Shown here piece after piece: positions 29,201-37,473 of a stretch of 64,000 bases of DNA (the stretch's first letter is position 1; every line of letters starts with the position of its first letter). Both the position numbers and the translations under genes were made by a program. The notes beneath the pieces are model-generated. The model saw nothing but the letters and a program-made list of their open reading frames with translations, was not told where the DNA came from and did no database searches. The DNA is from Chitinophaga niastensis (GTDB lineage Bacteria > Bacteroidota > Bacteroidia > Chitinophagales > Chitinophagaceae). The DNA is taken from positions 1,240,001-1,304,000 of the forward strand of contig NZ_PYAW01000002.1 of NCBI RefSeq assembly GCF_003014755.1, given 5' to 3'.

Positions 29201-32200
29201 CGGGCATTATCATAAAAGGTACTCCGGCAAAGGCGGAAGAAAACATACTAACGGTATCGGATAAACGCCGGAATATAACAGCGCCGCAAAGCGTCACTCC
29301 GCAGCTGCTGAAAAATTACACCAGGAAAATTATCCGGGAAAGTATTACCGGCATACTGAAAACAGCAGATAAACATATCAGGGATGATGATAGCTTTTCT
29401 GCGCTTGGCGTAGATTCCATTATTTCCGTGCAATTGATTACGAAGATCAACAAAGCGGCAGGATGTAATTTAAACACGTCTGCATTGTTTGATTACAGTA
29501 CTATATCGCAGCTTACCCAATACGTAGCTAAAGAGTATGCGGATGTGCTGACGGCGGCCTTGCAGCCGCAGACGGTAATAACGGAAACGCATATACCGGT
29601 TATAGCTAACATACCGTTATCATTACCAATTGTTACCCCGGCTCCTGTCGAAAAAGAGCCGGTGGCCATTATTGGGATAAGCGGTCGTTTTCCTGGTGCT
29701 GATTCTTTGGATGAATTATGGGAACACTTGTCTAATGGCGACGATCTGGTGAAAGAAGTGAGCAGATGGGATCTGTCTTCCTACACATCAGATGGAAAGT
29801 TACCTCCTTGTCATCATGGTGGCTTCCTGGATAAAATAGACTTGTTTGATCCCTGGTTTTTTAACATCACTGCACTGGAAGCTAACTACATGGACCCGCA
29901 ACAGCGGCTGTTCCTGGAAGAAGGATGGAAAGCACTGGAAAATGCAGGATATACCGGCAATGGAGAAGAAAACCGTTTATGCGGCGTATATGTAGGATGT
30001 CATACCGGTGATTACCAGCAACTGCTGGATGAACAGGCGCCTCCACAGGCCTTTTGGGGCAATGCGGATGCGGTGGTTCCGGCACGTATCGCTTATCACC
30101 TGAACCTGCAGGGGCCGGCTATAGCTGTTGATACGGCGTGTTCCAGCTCTCTGGTGGCCATTCATCTTGCCTGTCAGGCACTGTGGACGGGAGAAATAAG
30201 TATGGCGCTGGCTGGTGGTGTATTTGTGCAGTCCACCCCCAGGTTTTATTTGCTGGCAGGTAAAGCTGGTATGTTATCAGCTACTGGTCGTTGTTACACT
30301 TTTGATGAACGTGCAGATGGATTTATCCCCGGTGAAGGGATAGGTGCAGTAGTACTTAAGAAGCTGGCAGATGCCCAGAGAGACGGAGATCATATCTATG
30401 GTGTGATCAGGGGATCAGCTATTAATCAGGACGGTACTACCAACGGTATCATTGCACCCAGCGGCAATTCGCAGGAACGCCTGGAATGCCAGGTGTACGA
30501 TAGTTTTAACATCCATCCTGAAAATATCGGGATGGTGGAAGCCCACGGGACTGCCACTAAACTGGGTGACCCCATTGAATTTGAGGCGTTAACACGCGCA
30601 TTCAGAAAATATACAGACAAACAAGCGTATTGTGCTATTGGTTCTATCAAATCCAGTATGGGACATGCATCTGCGGCAGCGGGTATAGCGGGACTGTCAA
30701 AGATCCTGTTATCACTGCAGCATCGGCAAATCCCACCCAGTCTGCATTTCCGGCAGGGCAACAGCAGTATCCGGTTTGATAAAAGCCCTTTTTATGTAAA
30801 CACCCAACTGCAGGAATGGCGTATAACGTCAGGGCATACACGACAGGCTGCCTTAAGTGCCTTTGGGTTCAGTGGCACCAATGTACATATGGTTATTGAA
30901 GAAGCACCACAAACACTGCGCCGGCATGCAGTAAAACCAGCTTACCTGGTAGTACTGTCTGCCAGAACACAGGGTCAACTGAAATCTCAGGTACAGCAGC
31001 TGCTGGCATTCAGTGAAAAAAATCCGGACCTGCATACAGGTGATCTCAGTTATACTTTGCTGATGGGAAGAAAACAGTTTAACCACCGCCTGTCCTGTAT
31101 AGTAGCTGATTGTAATGAGCTGCAGCACCTGTTCCGCAGCTGGCTGGAAAAAGGCAATGTTCCAGGTATCAACGTAGCGGTTTTACAGGAAGGTGAATAC
31201 CAGGAACAGGAAGCGCTCAGAAAATATGGAGAGGAATGTATCCGGACATGCGGGCATACACCCGATGCCAGCGAATACAAAGAATGTTTATCAGCAGTAG
31301 CTTCGTTATACGTTAATGGTTATACGTTGCCTTTTGCCACGCTGTTTTCAGCCGGGGAATATGGCAGAATACCTTTGCCGGGATATCCGTTGATACGTGA
31401 ACGTTACTGGATACCGGAAAGTAATACCATCATTCCTGCCGTTACCGTCAAACCGGCCATACAGGCAGATGGCAACAAAATGCCTGTCCTCCGGGCAGTA
31501 GAAAAGGAAGTCGCCATGTTGTTATCTGCCATCACAGGCATTGCTTCCGCAAAACTGGATGAAACAGTAACCTTTGAGGAACTGGGGCTGGACTCTCTCA
31601 TGATCACCCATTTCAGCAAAGGAATTGAAAAGTGGACAGGACATCTGGATACTACTTTATTTTTCAGGTACCATACTATCCGCGCACTGGCAAAATACCT
31701 GGTGGACACCTGGCCGGAGGCAATGGTTTTACTGGTGCAAACCGGTTCTACCATTGTTCCGGTGGCGCCTGCAACAGTTAATTCATCTTTAGTAAATAAA
31801 ACAAACACAGATATTTCATCCCGCAGAACTAACGTAAATGGATATACGGACATCGCTATTATTGGTGTATCAGGAAGATATCCGCAGGCCGAAACGCTGG
31901 CCCGGTTCTGGCAAAACCTGGTAGCCGGCAAAGATTGTATAGAAGAAATACCAGCCGACCGCTGGCCGCTGGAAGGATTTTATGAACCGGATATTTCCAG
32001 GGCAATGGCAGAAGGCCTCAGTTATAGCAAGTGGGGTGGTTTTTTGAAAGATGTAGATTGTTTTGATCCTTTATTTTTTAATATCTCCCCCCGCAATGCA
32101 GCATTGATGGACCCGCAGGAAAGACTATTCCTGGAAGCAGCATGGGCCTGCATAGAAGATGCAGGTTACACGCGCAAAACATTGGAGCAGGAAGGTTACG

Positions 32201-35200
32201 GTAACCGCATCGGCGTTTTTGCAGGTGCTACCTTCAATAATTATCAGTTACTGATGGCGGAAGCTGCCAGACAATCTGGTAAGGAAATGTATGTGGCCAA
32301 CAGCCAGATCTATTCCATTGCTAACCGGGTATCTTATGTGATGAATTTTACTGGTCCCAGTCTTACAGTAGATACCGCCTGTTCTTCTTCTCTGCAGGCC
32401 CTGCATCTGGCCTGTGAAAGCATCCGGCGTGGCGAATCCAGGATGGCTTTGGCAGGTGGCGTAAATCTCTCGCTTCATAACAGTAAATATATTACGCTTT
32501 CGCAGGAACAGTTTGGTGCAACAGATGGCCGTTGCCGTGCATTTGGTGAAGGAGGCAGCGGTTATGTACCGGCAGAAGCGGTAGGTGTGGTTTTCTTAAA
32601 ACCGCTGAGTGAAGCAGTGGCAGACAAAGATCATATTTATGGTGTGATCAAAGGCACTGCTGCCAGTCACGCTGGTAAAACAAACGGCTATACCATCCCT
32701 GGTCCGGCAGCACAATCGCAGGCTATTGAAACAGCCTTGAGAAACTGTGATATGGATGCCAGAAGTATCAGCTGTGTGGAAGCACATGGAACAGGCACGA
32801 GCCTGGGAGATCCGATTGAAGTAGCTGCGCTGACAGATGTATTCAGAAAATATACGGCTGATACCGGATTTTGTGCACTCTCTTCTGTTAAATCAAATAT
32901 TGGTCATGCAGAAGCAGCTGCCGGCATTGCGCAGCTAACCAAAGTATTGCTGCAGCTCCGGCACCGGACACTTGTAAAAAACCTGATGCACGGACAACAG
33001 CTGAATCCGAACATATCATTTGCACAAACACCTTTTGTAGTACAAACCAATACCACCCCCTGGATACGGCCGGTAATAAATGGTGTGGAAGTGCCCAGGA
33101 GAGCAGGTATCAGCAGCTTTGGGGCAGGTGGTGCAAATGTGCATGTAATTGTGGAAGAATATACACCTGTACCTACTGATTTACCTTTTCCTACAGGGCC
33201 GTTTGTGATAGTCTTATCAGCAAAAAATGAAGAGCGGCTTCGCTTAAAAGCAGCGCAGCTGCTGGAGTTTATCAGCACGCAGCAGCCGGAAGAAAATGAT
33301 CTTGTGAACATAGCTTATACTTTACAAACCGGACGTGAAGCCATGGATGAACGCCTGGCATTTACGGCAGATACGCTCGCTGATCTCAGCATGAAACTGA
33401 GCAATTTTATTGCCGGAACAGCGGATAAGAATTTGTGGAGGGGCAATACAAAAGAGCATAAAGCATCCCTGTCCCTGATGGGTAGTACAGCGGATTTGCA
33501 GCAACTGATAGATCTGCAGGTGCATCAAAAGAACTACGACAAAATGCTGGATTACTGGGCTAAAGGGGTATCATATGACTGGCATAAATTGTATCCTGCA
33601 GGTACGCCCGGTAAAATCGGCCTGCCCACTTATCCTTTTGCGAAAGAGCGTTGCAGAAAAGGAGGAGGCAGTAGCAACAACACTACTGCAGCAGCAACAG
33701 TTGCCGCTGAAACATATGAACTGCTCACCTTTGAAGAGGTATGGGAAATAAAGGAACTGACAGGAGAAGAAACAAAACCCGTAAAAATAGTAGTATGTCT
33801 GTTGGAAGAACCTGCACAGCAACAGCTGGTGGCAGCGATCCATCCCGGCATAACATTTGTCTTTGTTGCTCCCGGTAATCACTATCAAAAACTAACAACA
33901 CACCGGTATACTATACAGCCAACAGCTGCCGGCAGCTATGAACAGGCCTTCGCAGAAATTACTACCTGTGTGGGTAAAATAGATACGGTGCTTTACGGCT
34001 GGGCACTCACTAATGCAGATTATATAGAAGACAGCACTCCGATAGTGCTGCTGTTGCAGGCATTAACGGCCTGCAAAATACAGGCCGTACGTTGTTTATT
34101 AACGGGTCTGTATCAAACGGAGCAGCAGCGTTGTTACCTCGAATCATGGACAGGCATAGAACGCTCACTGGGTATGATATTGCCCCGCATACAGATGGCG
34201 GTTGTTTTTAGTAAGGCAGCAGACCATGTATTGCAGGAGTGGCTGTTGAAATGTATGCATGAATTACAGGCATTTAAGATGCAGAGTGCTTATTATGATG
34301 GTGGAGTAAGACAAATATGCACTGTCAGACCAGTGGTGTTGGAAGATGTTCCCGCAATGGATTTCAAACCGGGTGGTACCTATCTGATCACAGGCGGCTG
34401 CGGCGGACTGGGTTTATTATTTGCCCGCTACCTGGCAGGACTGCATCCGGTTAACCTGATTCTTACCGGGCGCTCTCCGTTGGATGCAGTTAAGCAGGCT
34501 GCCATCAGCGCATTGGAAAAGCTGGGCAGTCACATATGGTATATTCAGGCAGATATTTGTGATGAAGAGGTCATGCGCAACCTGTTGCAAAATATATTCA
34601 TACAAACAGGAAATATTAACGGGGTAATTCATGCAGCTGGTATTGCTACGGATACAAGTGTACTGGATAAATCTCCGGCAGATTTCCGCGCAATACTCTC
34701 ACCAAAAGTAGCAGGAACAATTATACTTGATCACCTGCTGCAAGGCCATGCACCGGACTTTGTATGTTATTTTTCTTCTTCCTCCGGTATTCTGGGAGAT
34801 TTCGGTTCCTGCGATTACGCCATGGCTAACCGGTTTCAGAATGCGTATGCGCGTTACCGTTACAGGCAGCAGCTACCAGGCAAAACAGTAGTGATCAACT
34901 GGCCTTTATGGAAAGAAGGTGGTATGCAGTTTGAAGCCGGGGAAACTACACATATGTATCTCAAATCCAGCGGACAAAGACTACTGGAAACAGTGGAAGG
35001 CATGGCGGTATTCACGAAATTGTTGTCGCAGCCCCGCATCCAGCATATGGTCATTACCGGCCAGCGAGCCAGGGTGCTACGTTTTCTAGGATTGGATAAA
35101 AGTACAGTTACAGCTGCATCGTCCTCACAACAGCCGGTACAGCCATTACCTGTTGCCTTTACCACCACAAATACACCGGTTAAAAATAACAACCTGCCAC

Positions 35201-37473
35201 TGGAAGTGTCCATAGAAAAAGATTTGAAGGAGATGGTCAGCCATATCCTGGATATTGCTGCAGCAAAGCTGGATCACAGAGAAAACCTGGCAGACCTGGG
35301 TTTTGATTCTGTGCGCTTAACAGCTTTTGCAAATCGTATCTCCACTTATTTCGCAATAGAAATAACTCCTGCATTATTCTTCGGATATCCAACATTGGAA
35401 AAATTAACTGCACATTTTATAGCTGCCTTCAACACGGAGATGGTTGCCTGCTATCATAAAATAATAACTCCGGTGGATGTTCCACAACAGGAAAAAACAG
35501 ATCCGGGCAGCAAAGGCAGCATGGCTGTAACGTTATCCGGTACTCCGGAGCCAATTGCAATAACAGGTATGAGTGGCCGATTCCCGCAGGCCCGTAATAC
35601 AGACGAAATGTGGGATATGCTTGAAAAGGGAATAAACGCTGTGGAAGAAATTCCTGCAGATCGTTTTGATTGGCGTCAATACAGCGGCAATCCGGAAACA
35701 GATCCGGAAAAGACAAAGTGCAGATGGTGCGGTTGCATACCGGGTGTAAAAGAATTTGATCCTGCATTTTTTAATATCTCTCCGAGAGAAGCAACAGAAA
35801 TGGATCCGCGTCAGCGTTTACTGATGCAGGAAGCCTGGCGTGCGCTGGAAGATGCAGGTTACGGGCCTGAGCAGTTAAAGAACGGCAGGGTGGGCATGTT
35901 TGTGGGGGTGGAAGAAGGTGATTACCACCTGCTCAATGGAGACGTACGGAATGTAACGGCTACGCATACGGCTATACTGGCATCAAGACTGGCTTATTTC
36001 CTGAATCTGAATGGTCCGGTAATGGCCATTAATACAGCCTGTTCTTCTGGTCTGTCTGCGCTGCATCAGGCATGTGCCAGTCTGCGGAATAATGAATGTG
36101 ATGCCATGATTGTGGCTGGTGTAAACCTGGTGCTGCTACCGGAAAGATTTGTATGGATGGATCAGATGGGCATGTTGTCTGCTGATGGTAAATGTTTTGT
36201 GTTTGATAAAAAAGCCAATGGTATGGTACCCGGCGAAGCAGTAGTGGCAGTTGTATTGAAACGTTTATCCAGAGCAGAAGCTGATGGTGATCCGGTATAC
36301 GCAGTGATCAGCGGCAGCGGAATGAATTATGACGGAAGAACCAATGGTATCACTGCTCCCGGCAGTATGGCACAGACAAGCCTCTTAAAGGAAACGTATG
36401 AAAAGTATGCTATTGCGCCGGAAAATATCAGCTACATCGTAACACATGGCACTGGTACAAGACTGGGAGATCCGGTCGAGATCAATGCACTGCGTGATGT
36501 GTTTAAACAGTATACAACAGAGAAACATTTCTGTGCGCTCACTTCCACAAAAACAAATTTCGGTCATACACTGGCAGCATCGGGACTGGTAAGCCTTGTC
36601 TGCCTGGTGCAGGCACTGCGCCATCAAACCATTCCTGCCAGTCTGCATTGTGAGGAAGAAAGTGATTATATCGAATGGAGCAACAGTCCTTTTTATGTAA
36701 ATAAAACAACCCGATACTGGGATAAAAAAGACAAAGCCATACGTACCGGAGCTGTCAGCGCTTTTGGTTTCAGCGGAACCAACGTACACGTAGTAGTAGA
36801 GGAGTATCAGCCTCCTGTGATAGTTGCTCCCGTTACGATGAGCTGTTATCCCCTGGCTTTTTCTGCCAGAACCGTACCTGCCTTACAGGAAAAGATCAGG
36901 GATATGATCCGCTTCCTGCAACAACCAGCAGCAGTATCTCTTAGCATAGCTGAAATAAGTTATACCCTGCTGGAAGGCCGTCAGCATTTTGAGCATCGCT
37001 GCATGATCCTGGCTGCCAGTAAAGAGGAGGTTATCTCCTTATTGCAGCAATGGGACAGGGATGAAAAAAATGCCTACCTGTACAGGGGAGAAGTACCAAC
37101 AGATTTCCGTGAACAGAAAGTGGAGCTGCAACGGCTGCAGGATCTGACAGGACAGGCTTTTGTATCGAATGATAACGCAAACGACTATATGAAAATATTA
37201 CAAACACTGGCAACGCATTATTGTCAGGGTTATAATATAGTATGGACGCCACTGTTCGGCAACACTCCGCCACAACGTATCCATTTACCGACCTATCCGT
37301 TTGCACGGAAACATTATTGGTTACAGGAGAAACAAAAGCAGGTACTCCCGGCATTGCCGTTGCTGACAAAAGAGCCGGATGCAGAAAGTATGTTATATGA
37401 GCAGGTGCTCGATGATATGCTTAATAATTCCATTTCACTTGATATCGCGCTGCAAAGAATCAGGGAGATCTGA
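19123..37473 (+). CDS. Trans-AT PKS protein 2: DH-ACP, four complete modules, C-terminal KS
   Basis: 6116 residues; starts directly with a DH fold. Order with key residues: DH1 (His18, Asp191), ACP2 (Ser340); KS3 (Cys596, His731), DH2 (His1065, Asp1237), KR2 (Tyr1686), cMT1 (EIGAGTG near 1982), ACP3 (Ser2235); KS4 (Cys2478, His2613), KR3 (Tyr3275), ACP4 (Ser3432); KS5 (Cys3673, His3808), ACP5 (Ser4158); KS6 (Cys4420, His4555), KR4 (Tyr5232), ACP6 (Ser5396); KS7 (Cys5640, His5775). The tail (about 6090-6116) is a helical docking-type segment (LNNSISLDIALQRI). No AT anywhere. Both ends cut modules: module 2 is completed by KS2 of protein 1 and module 7 by the ACP-ER of protein 3. A 12-bp spacer precedes it and 54 bp follow. 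Confidence 0.95.
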   Translation: MITEHINISLNNPVIGNHIVYGQAILPGLAYIDLIYQVFRKHGHDYRGLELRNLTIQHPLAVDIDNDILLHIECTANDEGKWQIVIEGSVVQQGITAQEKRRYVTAEMHVLSSRVFDDKIDIVTIRQTAKETFSLEEVYQRARAAELIHHSFIKATGNIYKTGDDVFIDIEVGADAADSATGFMFHPTLIDGAAMGTGLFPLQENGKALLFLPLFYESFYATALLQDACMARYSFTRRKDLLDINITFFNREGQKVAALQHFSNKLVREAGLINPQRITNAADARTENIKEPAPKQQNSRVSSASIQAIQYLQQLMAESIGQPAEQMNIKAGYYELGLSSASLLVMVETISQKLNTSLSPVLLFEYTTIAELAEYLSDVFPDVFGGTAEIRSAAASATNIRVDVPVINEQAAVTQRLPDTTDIAVIGIAGRYPAADNIAEFWENLLNGKDCITEVPAERWNWHRHDGMKSPSGKQFSRWGGFINNVDCFDPSFFRISPRDAETMDPQERIFLEVCWETMEDAGYTPVTLAGNSGKGKRNKVGVFAGVMHKDYALIGAAAVQKGAQFPLSLNYAQIANRVSYSCNFHGPSMAIDTVCSSSLTALHLALESIRHGESEVALAGGVNLSLHPDKYLSYGLMDLHASDGYCHAFGKGGDGYVSGECVAAVLLKPLNKAVEDHDHIYAVIKGSTINHGGAASGIYVPNPVAQADMILSCLEKTGIDPRSISYVEAHGTGTSLGDPIEMQGLVKAYRQYTADKQYCAIGSVKSNIGHAESAAGISGLSKVLLQLYHKTLVPSLHAGELNPYIDFSASPFYVQQQVAPWETSFPRRAALSSFGATGANAHVILEEYIPSVSLPETVEPGLHYLVPLSAKNKERLLAYAARLLHALQQDGRREITLTDIAYTLQTGREAMEQRVAFIVQDIAGLTDLLKTFVTGGHIDATVCLEGHVKAHPDIPGIFSGDEDSGELILTWLKKRRLKKIAELWVKGLDISWNLMYTVQPQRVSLPAYPFAREHYWIPEAENLPVSPTLSPVTIHPLLHQNTSDFTEQRFSTTFTGNEFFLADHVAEGRHILPGVAYLEMARAAAAYATGIQPPGTMVQLKNIVWARPLVANGVPLSVHISLYPEDNGEISYEIYDIQEDAPVEKVIYSTGHILLSAVQETVVYDIAGLLALCSKQHFPGDECYRIFNTTGITYGPAFQGIREIYTGTGQLLAKIKLPAEVSNTAGLFVLHPSLLDAAMQTVIMLRHMDGHTSPALAFALTSLRIHNTCKGEMWAYSRYSEHKTSTGSIQQFDIDLCDDQGAVCISIAGLASRSKDNAAPTAGTWQLAPVWNKTTPALTTSIPDVAEKVLIIGSNARETAAISKYYPQATLLEISVGDTQEVLEQQLKNIPPVKNIIWITAAGADLELTDDAIIHGQQEGVLQGFRLIKTLLHTYRDAALSWTVITRNCVAVTPGEEVDLTHAGIQGIAGALAKECPHWKIVLADVRKEEDIPWGEIFTLTPDAEGSGRAYRNGQWYHQQMDLLELPAPMVSGYRKNGVYVVIGGAGGVGAAWSEYMIRTYNAQIIWLGRRPKDDAIQTKLDELALAGVMPEYISADATDLTSLTQAYQQIKSKYPRIHGVVQAAMVLHGRNLISMEEEGFLKAYAVKVDASVRMAQVFEKEPLDFVLFFSSVVAFIRNGGQSNYAAGSIFMDAFAKRLPHTWACKVRIANWGYWGNVGMVADSDALQEWVIKNGHGLITPAEGMLVLEKLLSGPFEQVVFMKTTSSAGLKGFSLSGEKRGLVDGVLPATLDTIKTLPFLQVLTAPSPSSFSAAINVALRNLLWTQLQELEPFRQKHFTLDTVSTAVSLPVIYHRWLQESLEILVEDGYLEANGNIYTKLEKHANGWAEWEKQRPIWLAQSGEAAWMILAETMLRALPQILSGSTPATDIMFPGTSAKLVAGIYRENAVADYFNEVLAQTVLAYTRERLQQDPSSRIRILEIGAGTGATSATVFERLRGYEAQIREYCYTDISRAFLLHGEDAYGEQVPYLTYKLLDAAMPVAQQGFLPGSYDLVIAANVLHATKNIVETLRNAKTLLAKNGLLLLNEVSDKSLFAHLTFGLLKGWWLYEDPALRIPGCPGLYPETWKTVLTQEGMKNIWYPASSAHICGQQVVVAESDGVISQHVAASQVIATAVARHLPKPPDKTNVSAPGNAENGADHVKELIIEKLSVSLKSDPSKIDKDIPFADYGLDSITGVRMVQLLNDSLKISLETTILFDYSSVNNLAAYILQNCNPVIAVADTRVLVPEIAPVAYLKRKSLVQQEVSRKEVIQKEPVAIIGMSGKFAGADTVNQLWEHLSNGTDLVDKVNRWDLSAFYQKSETYCDQGSFIDDIAAFDPAFFNISALEATYMDPQQRLFLEEAWKALEDAGYAGNNMQHRLCGIYVGCNGGDYRQLFKDGEDIPAQAFWGNLSSIVPARIAYYLDLHGPAIAVDTACSSSLVAIHLACQGLWGGEIAMALAGGVFVQSTPNSFIDANRAGMLSPTGRCHTFDDAADGFVLGEGVGVVVLKRLKDALQDGDHIYGVIRGSGINQDGTSNGITAPSAVSQERLECQVYDDFNIDPDKIQMVETHGTGTRLGDPIEFQALSRAFRKYTSRQAYCAIGSVKTNIGHITAPAGVAGLIKVLLSLQHKKMPASLHYNTGNTNIAFEGSPFYVNTTLRDWDTTGYESRVAALSSFGLSGTNAHMVIEEAPLQSRKHLQMPAYLVVLSARSEQQLQQQVLQLLDHCEQFPDTDLGNLSYTLLLGRKHFQHRFSCVASQLEVLKTQLRSWQDKGAGLNLFSGNLSDSNEKEQATAKKYAEDCIQQCEQIPVVKNYVEQLVVVAELFVKGYALPLDRLFTAGNYSRISLPVYPFARDHYWVEAAPAAQAFTPPGVALQMLAPVWETFPVTPVNIAPAATSRMLLAGGTTAERNALLTLYPNAQLLHTDNIKELAAQLPEGLTHIIWIATESRSQQQHYNAFITAQEDGVLACFRLIRALLQKGYATQTLDWTIITRQCIVIDKQEQTDPTHAGLHGLAGSLAKEYPHWAVRLIDLPTDTDIRWKELLSLPADSQGNALAYRHGHWYRQQLAPIGLSPASTSLYRQNGVYVVIGGAGGIGRAWTEYMIRTYQAQVIWIGRRKADEEILFHSRQLGKAGPAPEYMQADAGDAAALKEAREAIIRKYGCINGIVQSAIVLSDQSLSQMEERVFQAALHAKVDVSVCMAQVFAADKPDFVLFFSALNAFIKAPGQSNYAAGSTFEDAFAQYLSQHWPCAVKTINWGYWGSTGIVSGDNYRRRMTAAGIGSIEPPEAMAALEQLLTGSLSQVALIKAVPNLSLPGIIIKGTPAKAEENILTVSDKRRNITAPQSVTPQLLKNYTRKIIRESITGILKTADKHIRDDDSFSALGVDSIISVQLITKINKAAGCNLNTSALFDYSTISQLTQYVAKEYADVLTAALQPQTVITETHIPVIANIPLSLPIVTPAPVEKEPVAIIGISGRFPGADSLDELWEHLSNGDDLVKEVSRWDLSSYTSDGKLPPCHHGGFLDKIDLFDPWFFNITALEANYMDPQQRLFLEEGWKALENAGYTGNGEENRLCGVYVGCHTGDYQQLLDEQAPPQAFWGNADAVVPARIAYHLNLQGPAIAVDTACSSSLVAIHLACQALWTGEISMALAGGVFVQSTPRFYLLAGKAGMLSATGRCYTFDERADGFIPGEGIGAVVLKKLADAQRDGDHIYGVIRGSAINQDGTTNGIIAPSGNSQERLECQVYDSFNIHPENIGMVEAHGTATKLGDPIEFEALTRAFRKYTDKQAYCAIGSIKSSMGHASAAAGIAGLSKILLSLQHRQIPPSLHFRQGNSSIRFDKSPFYVNTQLQEWRITSGHTRQAALSAFGFSGTNVHMVIEEAPQTLRRHAVKPAYLVVLSARTQGQLKSQVQQLLAFSEKNPDLHTGDLSYTLLMGRKQFNHRLSCIVADCNELQHLFRSWLEKGNVPGINVAVLQEGEYQEQEALRKYGEECIRTCGHTPDASEYKECLSAVASLYVNGYTLPFATLFSAGEYGRIPLPGYPLIRERYWIPESNTIIPAVTVKPAIQADGNKMPVLRAVEKEVAMLLSAITGIASAKLDETVTFEELGLDSLMITHFSKGIEKWTGHLDTTLFFRYHTIRALAKYLVDTWPEAMVLLVQTGSTIVPVAPATVNSSLVNKTNTDISSRRTNVNGYTDIAIIGVSGRYPQAETLARFWQNLVAGKDCIEEIPADRWPLEGFYEPDISRAMAEGLSYSKWGGFLKDVDCFDPLFFNISPRNAALMDPQERLFLEAAWACIEDAGYTRKTLEQEGYGNRIGVFAGATFNNYQLLMAEAARQSGKEMYVANSQIYSIANRVSYVMNFTGPSLTVDTACSSSLQALHLACESIRRGESRMALAGGVNLSLHNSKYITLSQEQFGATDGRCRAFGEGGSGYVPAEAVGVVFLKPLSEAVADKDHIYGVIKGTAASHAGKTNGYTIPGPAAQSQAIETALRNCDMDARSISCVEAHGTGTSLGDPIEVAALTDVFRKYTADTGFCALSSVKSNIGHAEAAAGIAQLTKVLLQLRHRTLVKNLMHGQQLNPNISFAQTPFVVQTNTTPWIRPVINGVEVPRRAGISSFGAGGANVHVIVEEYTPVPTDLPFPTGPFVIVLSAKNEERLRLKAAQLLEFISTQQPEENDLVNIAYTLQTGREAMDERLAFTADTLADLSMKLSNFIAGTADKNLWRGNTKEHKASLSLMGSTADLQQLIDLQVHQKNYDKMLDYWAKGVSYDWHKLYPAGTPGKIGLPTYPFAKERCRKGGGSSNNTTAAATVAAETYELLTFEEVWEIKELTGEETKPVKIVVCLLEEPAQQQLVAAIHPGITFVFVAPGNHYQKLTTHRYTIQPTAAGSYEQAFAEITTCVGKIDTVLYGWALTNADYIEDSTPIVLLLQALTACKIQAVRCLLTGLYQTEQQRCYLESWTGIERSLGMILPRIQMAVVFSKAADHVLQEWLLKCMHELQAFKMQSAYYDGGVRQICTVRPVVLEDVPAMDFKPGGTYLITGGCGGLGLLFARYLAGLHPVNLILTGRSPLDAVKQAAISALEKLGSHIWYIQADICDEEVMRNLLQNIFIQTGNINGVIHAAGIATDTSVLDKSPADFRAILSPKVAGTIILDHLLQGHAPDFVCYFSSSSGILGDFGSCDYAMANRFQNAYARYRYRQQLPGKTVVINWPLWKEGGMQFEAGETTHMYLKSSGQRLLETVEGMAVFTKLLSQPRIQHMVITGQRARVLRFLGLDKSTVTAASSSQQPVQPLPVAFTTTNTPVKNNNLPLEVSIEKDLKEMVSHILDIAAAKLDHRENLADLGFDSVRLTAFANRISTYFAIEITPALFFGYPTLEKLTAHFIAAFNTEMVACYHKIITPVDVPQQEKTDPGSKGSMAVTLSGTPEPIAITGMSGRFPQARNTDEMWDMLEKGINAVEEIPADRFDWRQYSGNPETDPEKTKCRWCGCIPGVKEFDPAFFNISPREATEMDPRQRLLMQEAWRALEDAGYGPEQLKNGRVGMFVGVEEGDYHLLNGDVRNVTATHTAILASRLAYFLNLNGPVMAINTACSSGLSALHQACASLRNNECDAMIVAGVNLVLLPERFVWMDQMGMLSADGKCFVFDKKANGMVPGEAVVAVVLKRLSRAEADGDPVYAVISGSGMNYDGRTNGITAPGSMAQTSLLKETYEKYAIAPENISYIVTHGTGTRLGDPVEINALRDVFKQYTTEKHFCALTSTKTNFGHTLAASGLVSLVCLVQALRHQTIPASLHCEEESDYIEWSNSPFYVNKTTRYWDKKDKAIRTGAVSAFGFSGTNVHVVVEEYQPPVIVAPVTMSCYPLAFSARTVPALQEKIRDMIRFLQQPAAVSLSIAEISYTLLEGRQHFEHRCMILAASKEEVISLLQQWDRDEKNAYLYRGEVPTDFREQKVELQRLQDLTGQAFVSNDNANDYMKILQTLATHYCQGYNIVWTPLFGNTPPQRIHLPTYPFARKHYWLQEKQKQVLPALPLLTKEPDAESMLYEQVLDDMLNNSISLDIALQRIREI
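20383..25960 (+). other. PKS module 3: KS-DH-KR-cMT-ACP
   Basis: KS3 active site is DTVCSSS with HGTGT and SNIGH intact. DH2 has HVAEGRHILP and Asp1237 followed by AAMQ. KR2 has GGAGGVG and Tyr1686 but lacks the Asp seen in the other KRs (VLHGRN instead of VLSDQS), a hint of A-type stereochemistry. The cMT has EIGAGTGATS. Output: alpha-methyl, alpha,beta-unsaturated thioester. Confidence 0.85.
26068..29560 (+). other. PKS module 4: KS-KR-ACP
   Basis: KS4 is complete (DTACSSS, THGTGT, TNIGH). KR3 has GGAGGIG, Ser in FFSALNAF and Tyr3275, with the Asp of VLSDQS suggesting B-type. ACP4 has GVDS. Output: beta-hydroxy intermediate. KR3 is very similar at DNA level to KR5 of module 8. Confidence 0.85.
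29656..31720 (+). other. PKS module 5: KS-ACP without reductive domains
   Basis: KS5 keeps Cys3673, His3808 (HGTAT variant) and the second His (SSMGH), so elongation is expected. The linker goes straight to ACP5 (GLDSLMIT), which lacks the beta-branch Trp. Output: a beta-keto group, unless a trans-acting enzyme works here. Confidence 0.75.
31849..35440 (+). other. PKS module 6: KS-KR-ACP
   Basis: KS6 is complete (DTACSSS, HGTGT, SNIGH). A full structural plus catalytic KR4 follows (GGCGGLG near 34390, FSSSSG, Tyr5232 in SCDYAMAN), with the Asp of IATDTS suggesting B-type. ACP6 reads GFDS. Output: beta-hydroxy intermediate passed to the beta-branching module. Confidence 0.85.

Noticed and set aside
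31404..31931. 175-codon open frame on the minus strand inside PKS protein 2
   Set aside because: Antisense shadow of a well-supported KS6 coding region; composition follows the codon bias of the plus strand. The same applies to the many other minus-strand frames between 11.5 and 64 kb.
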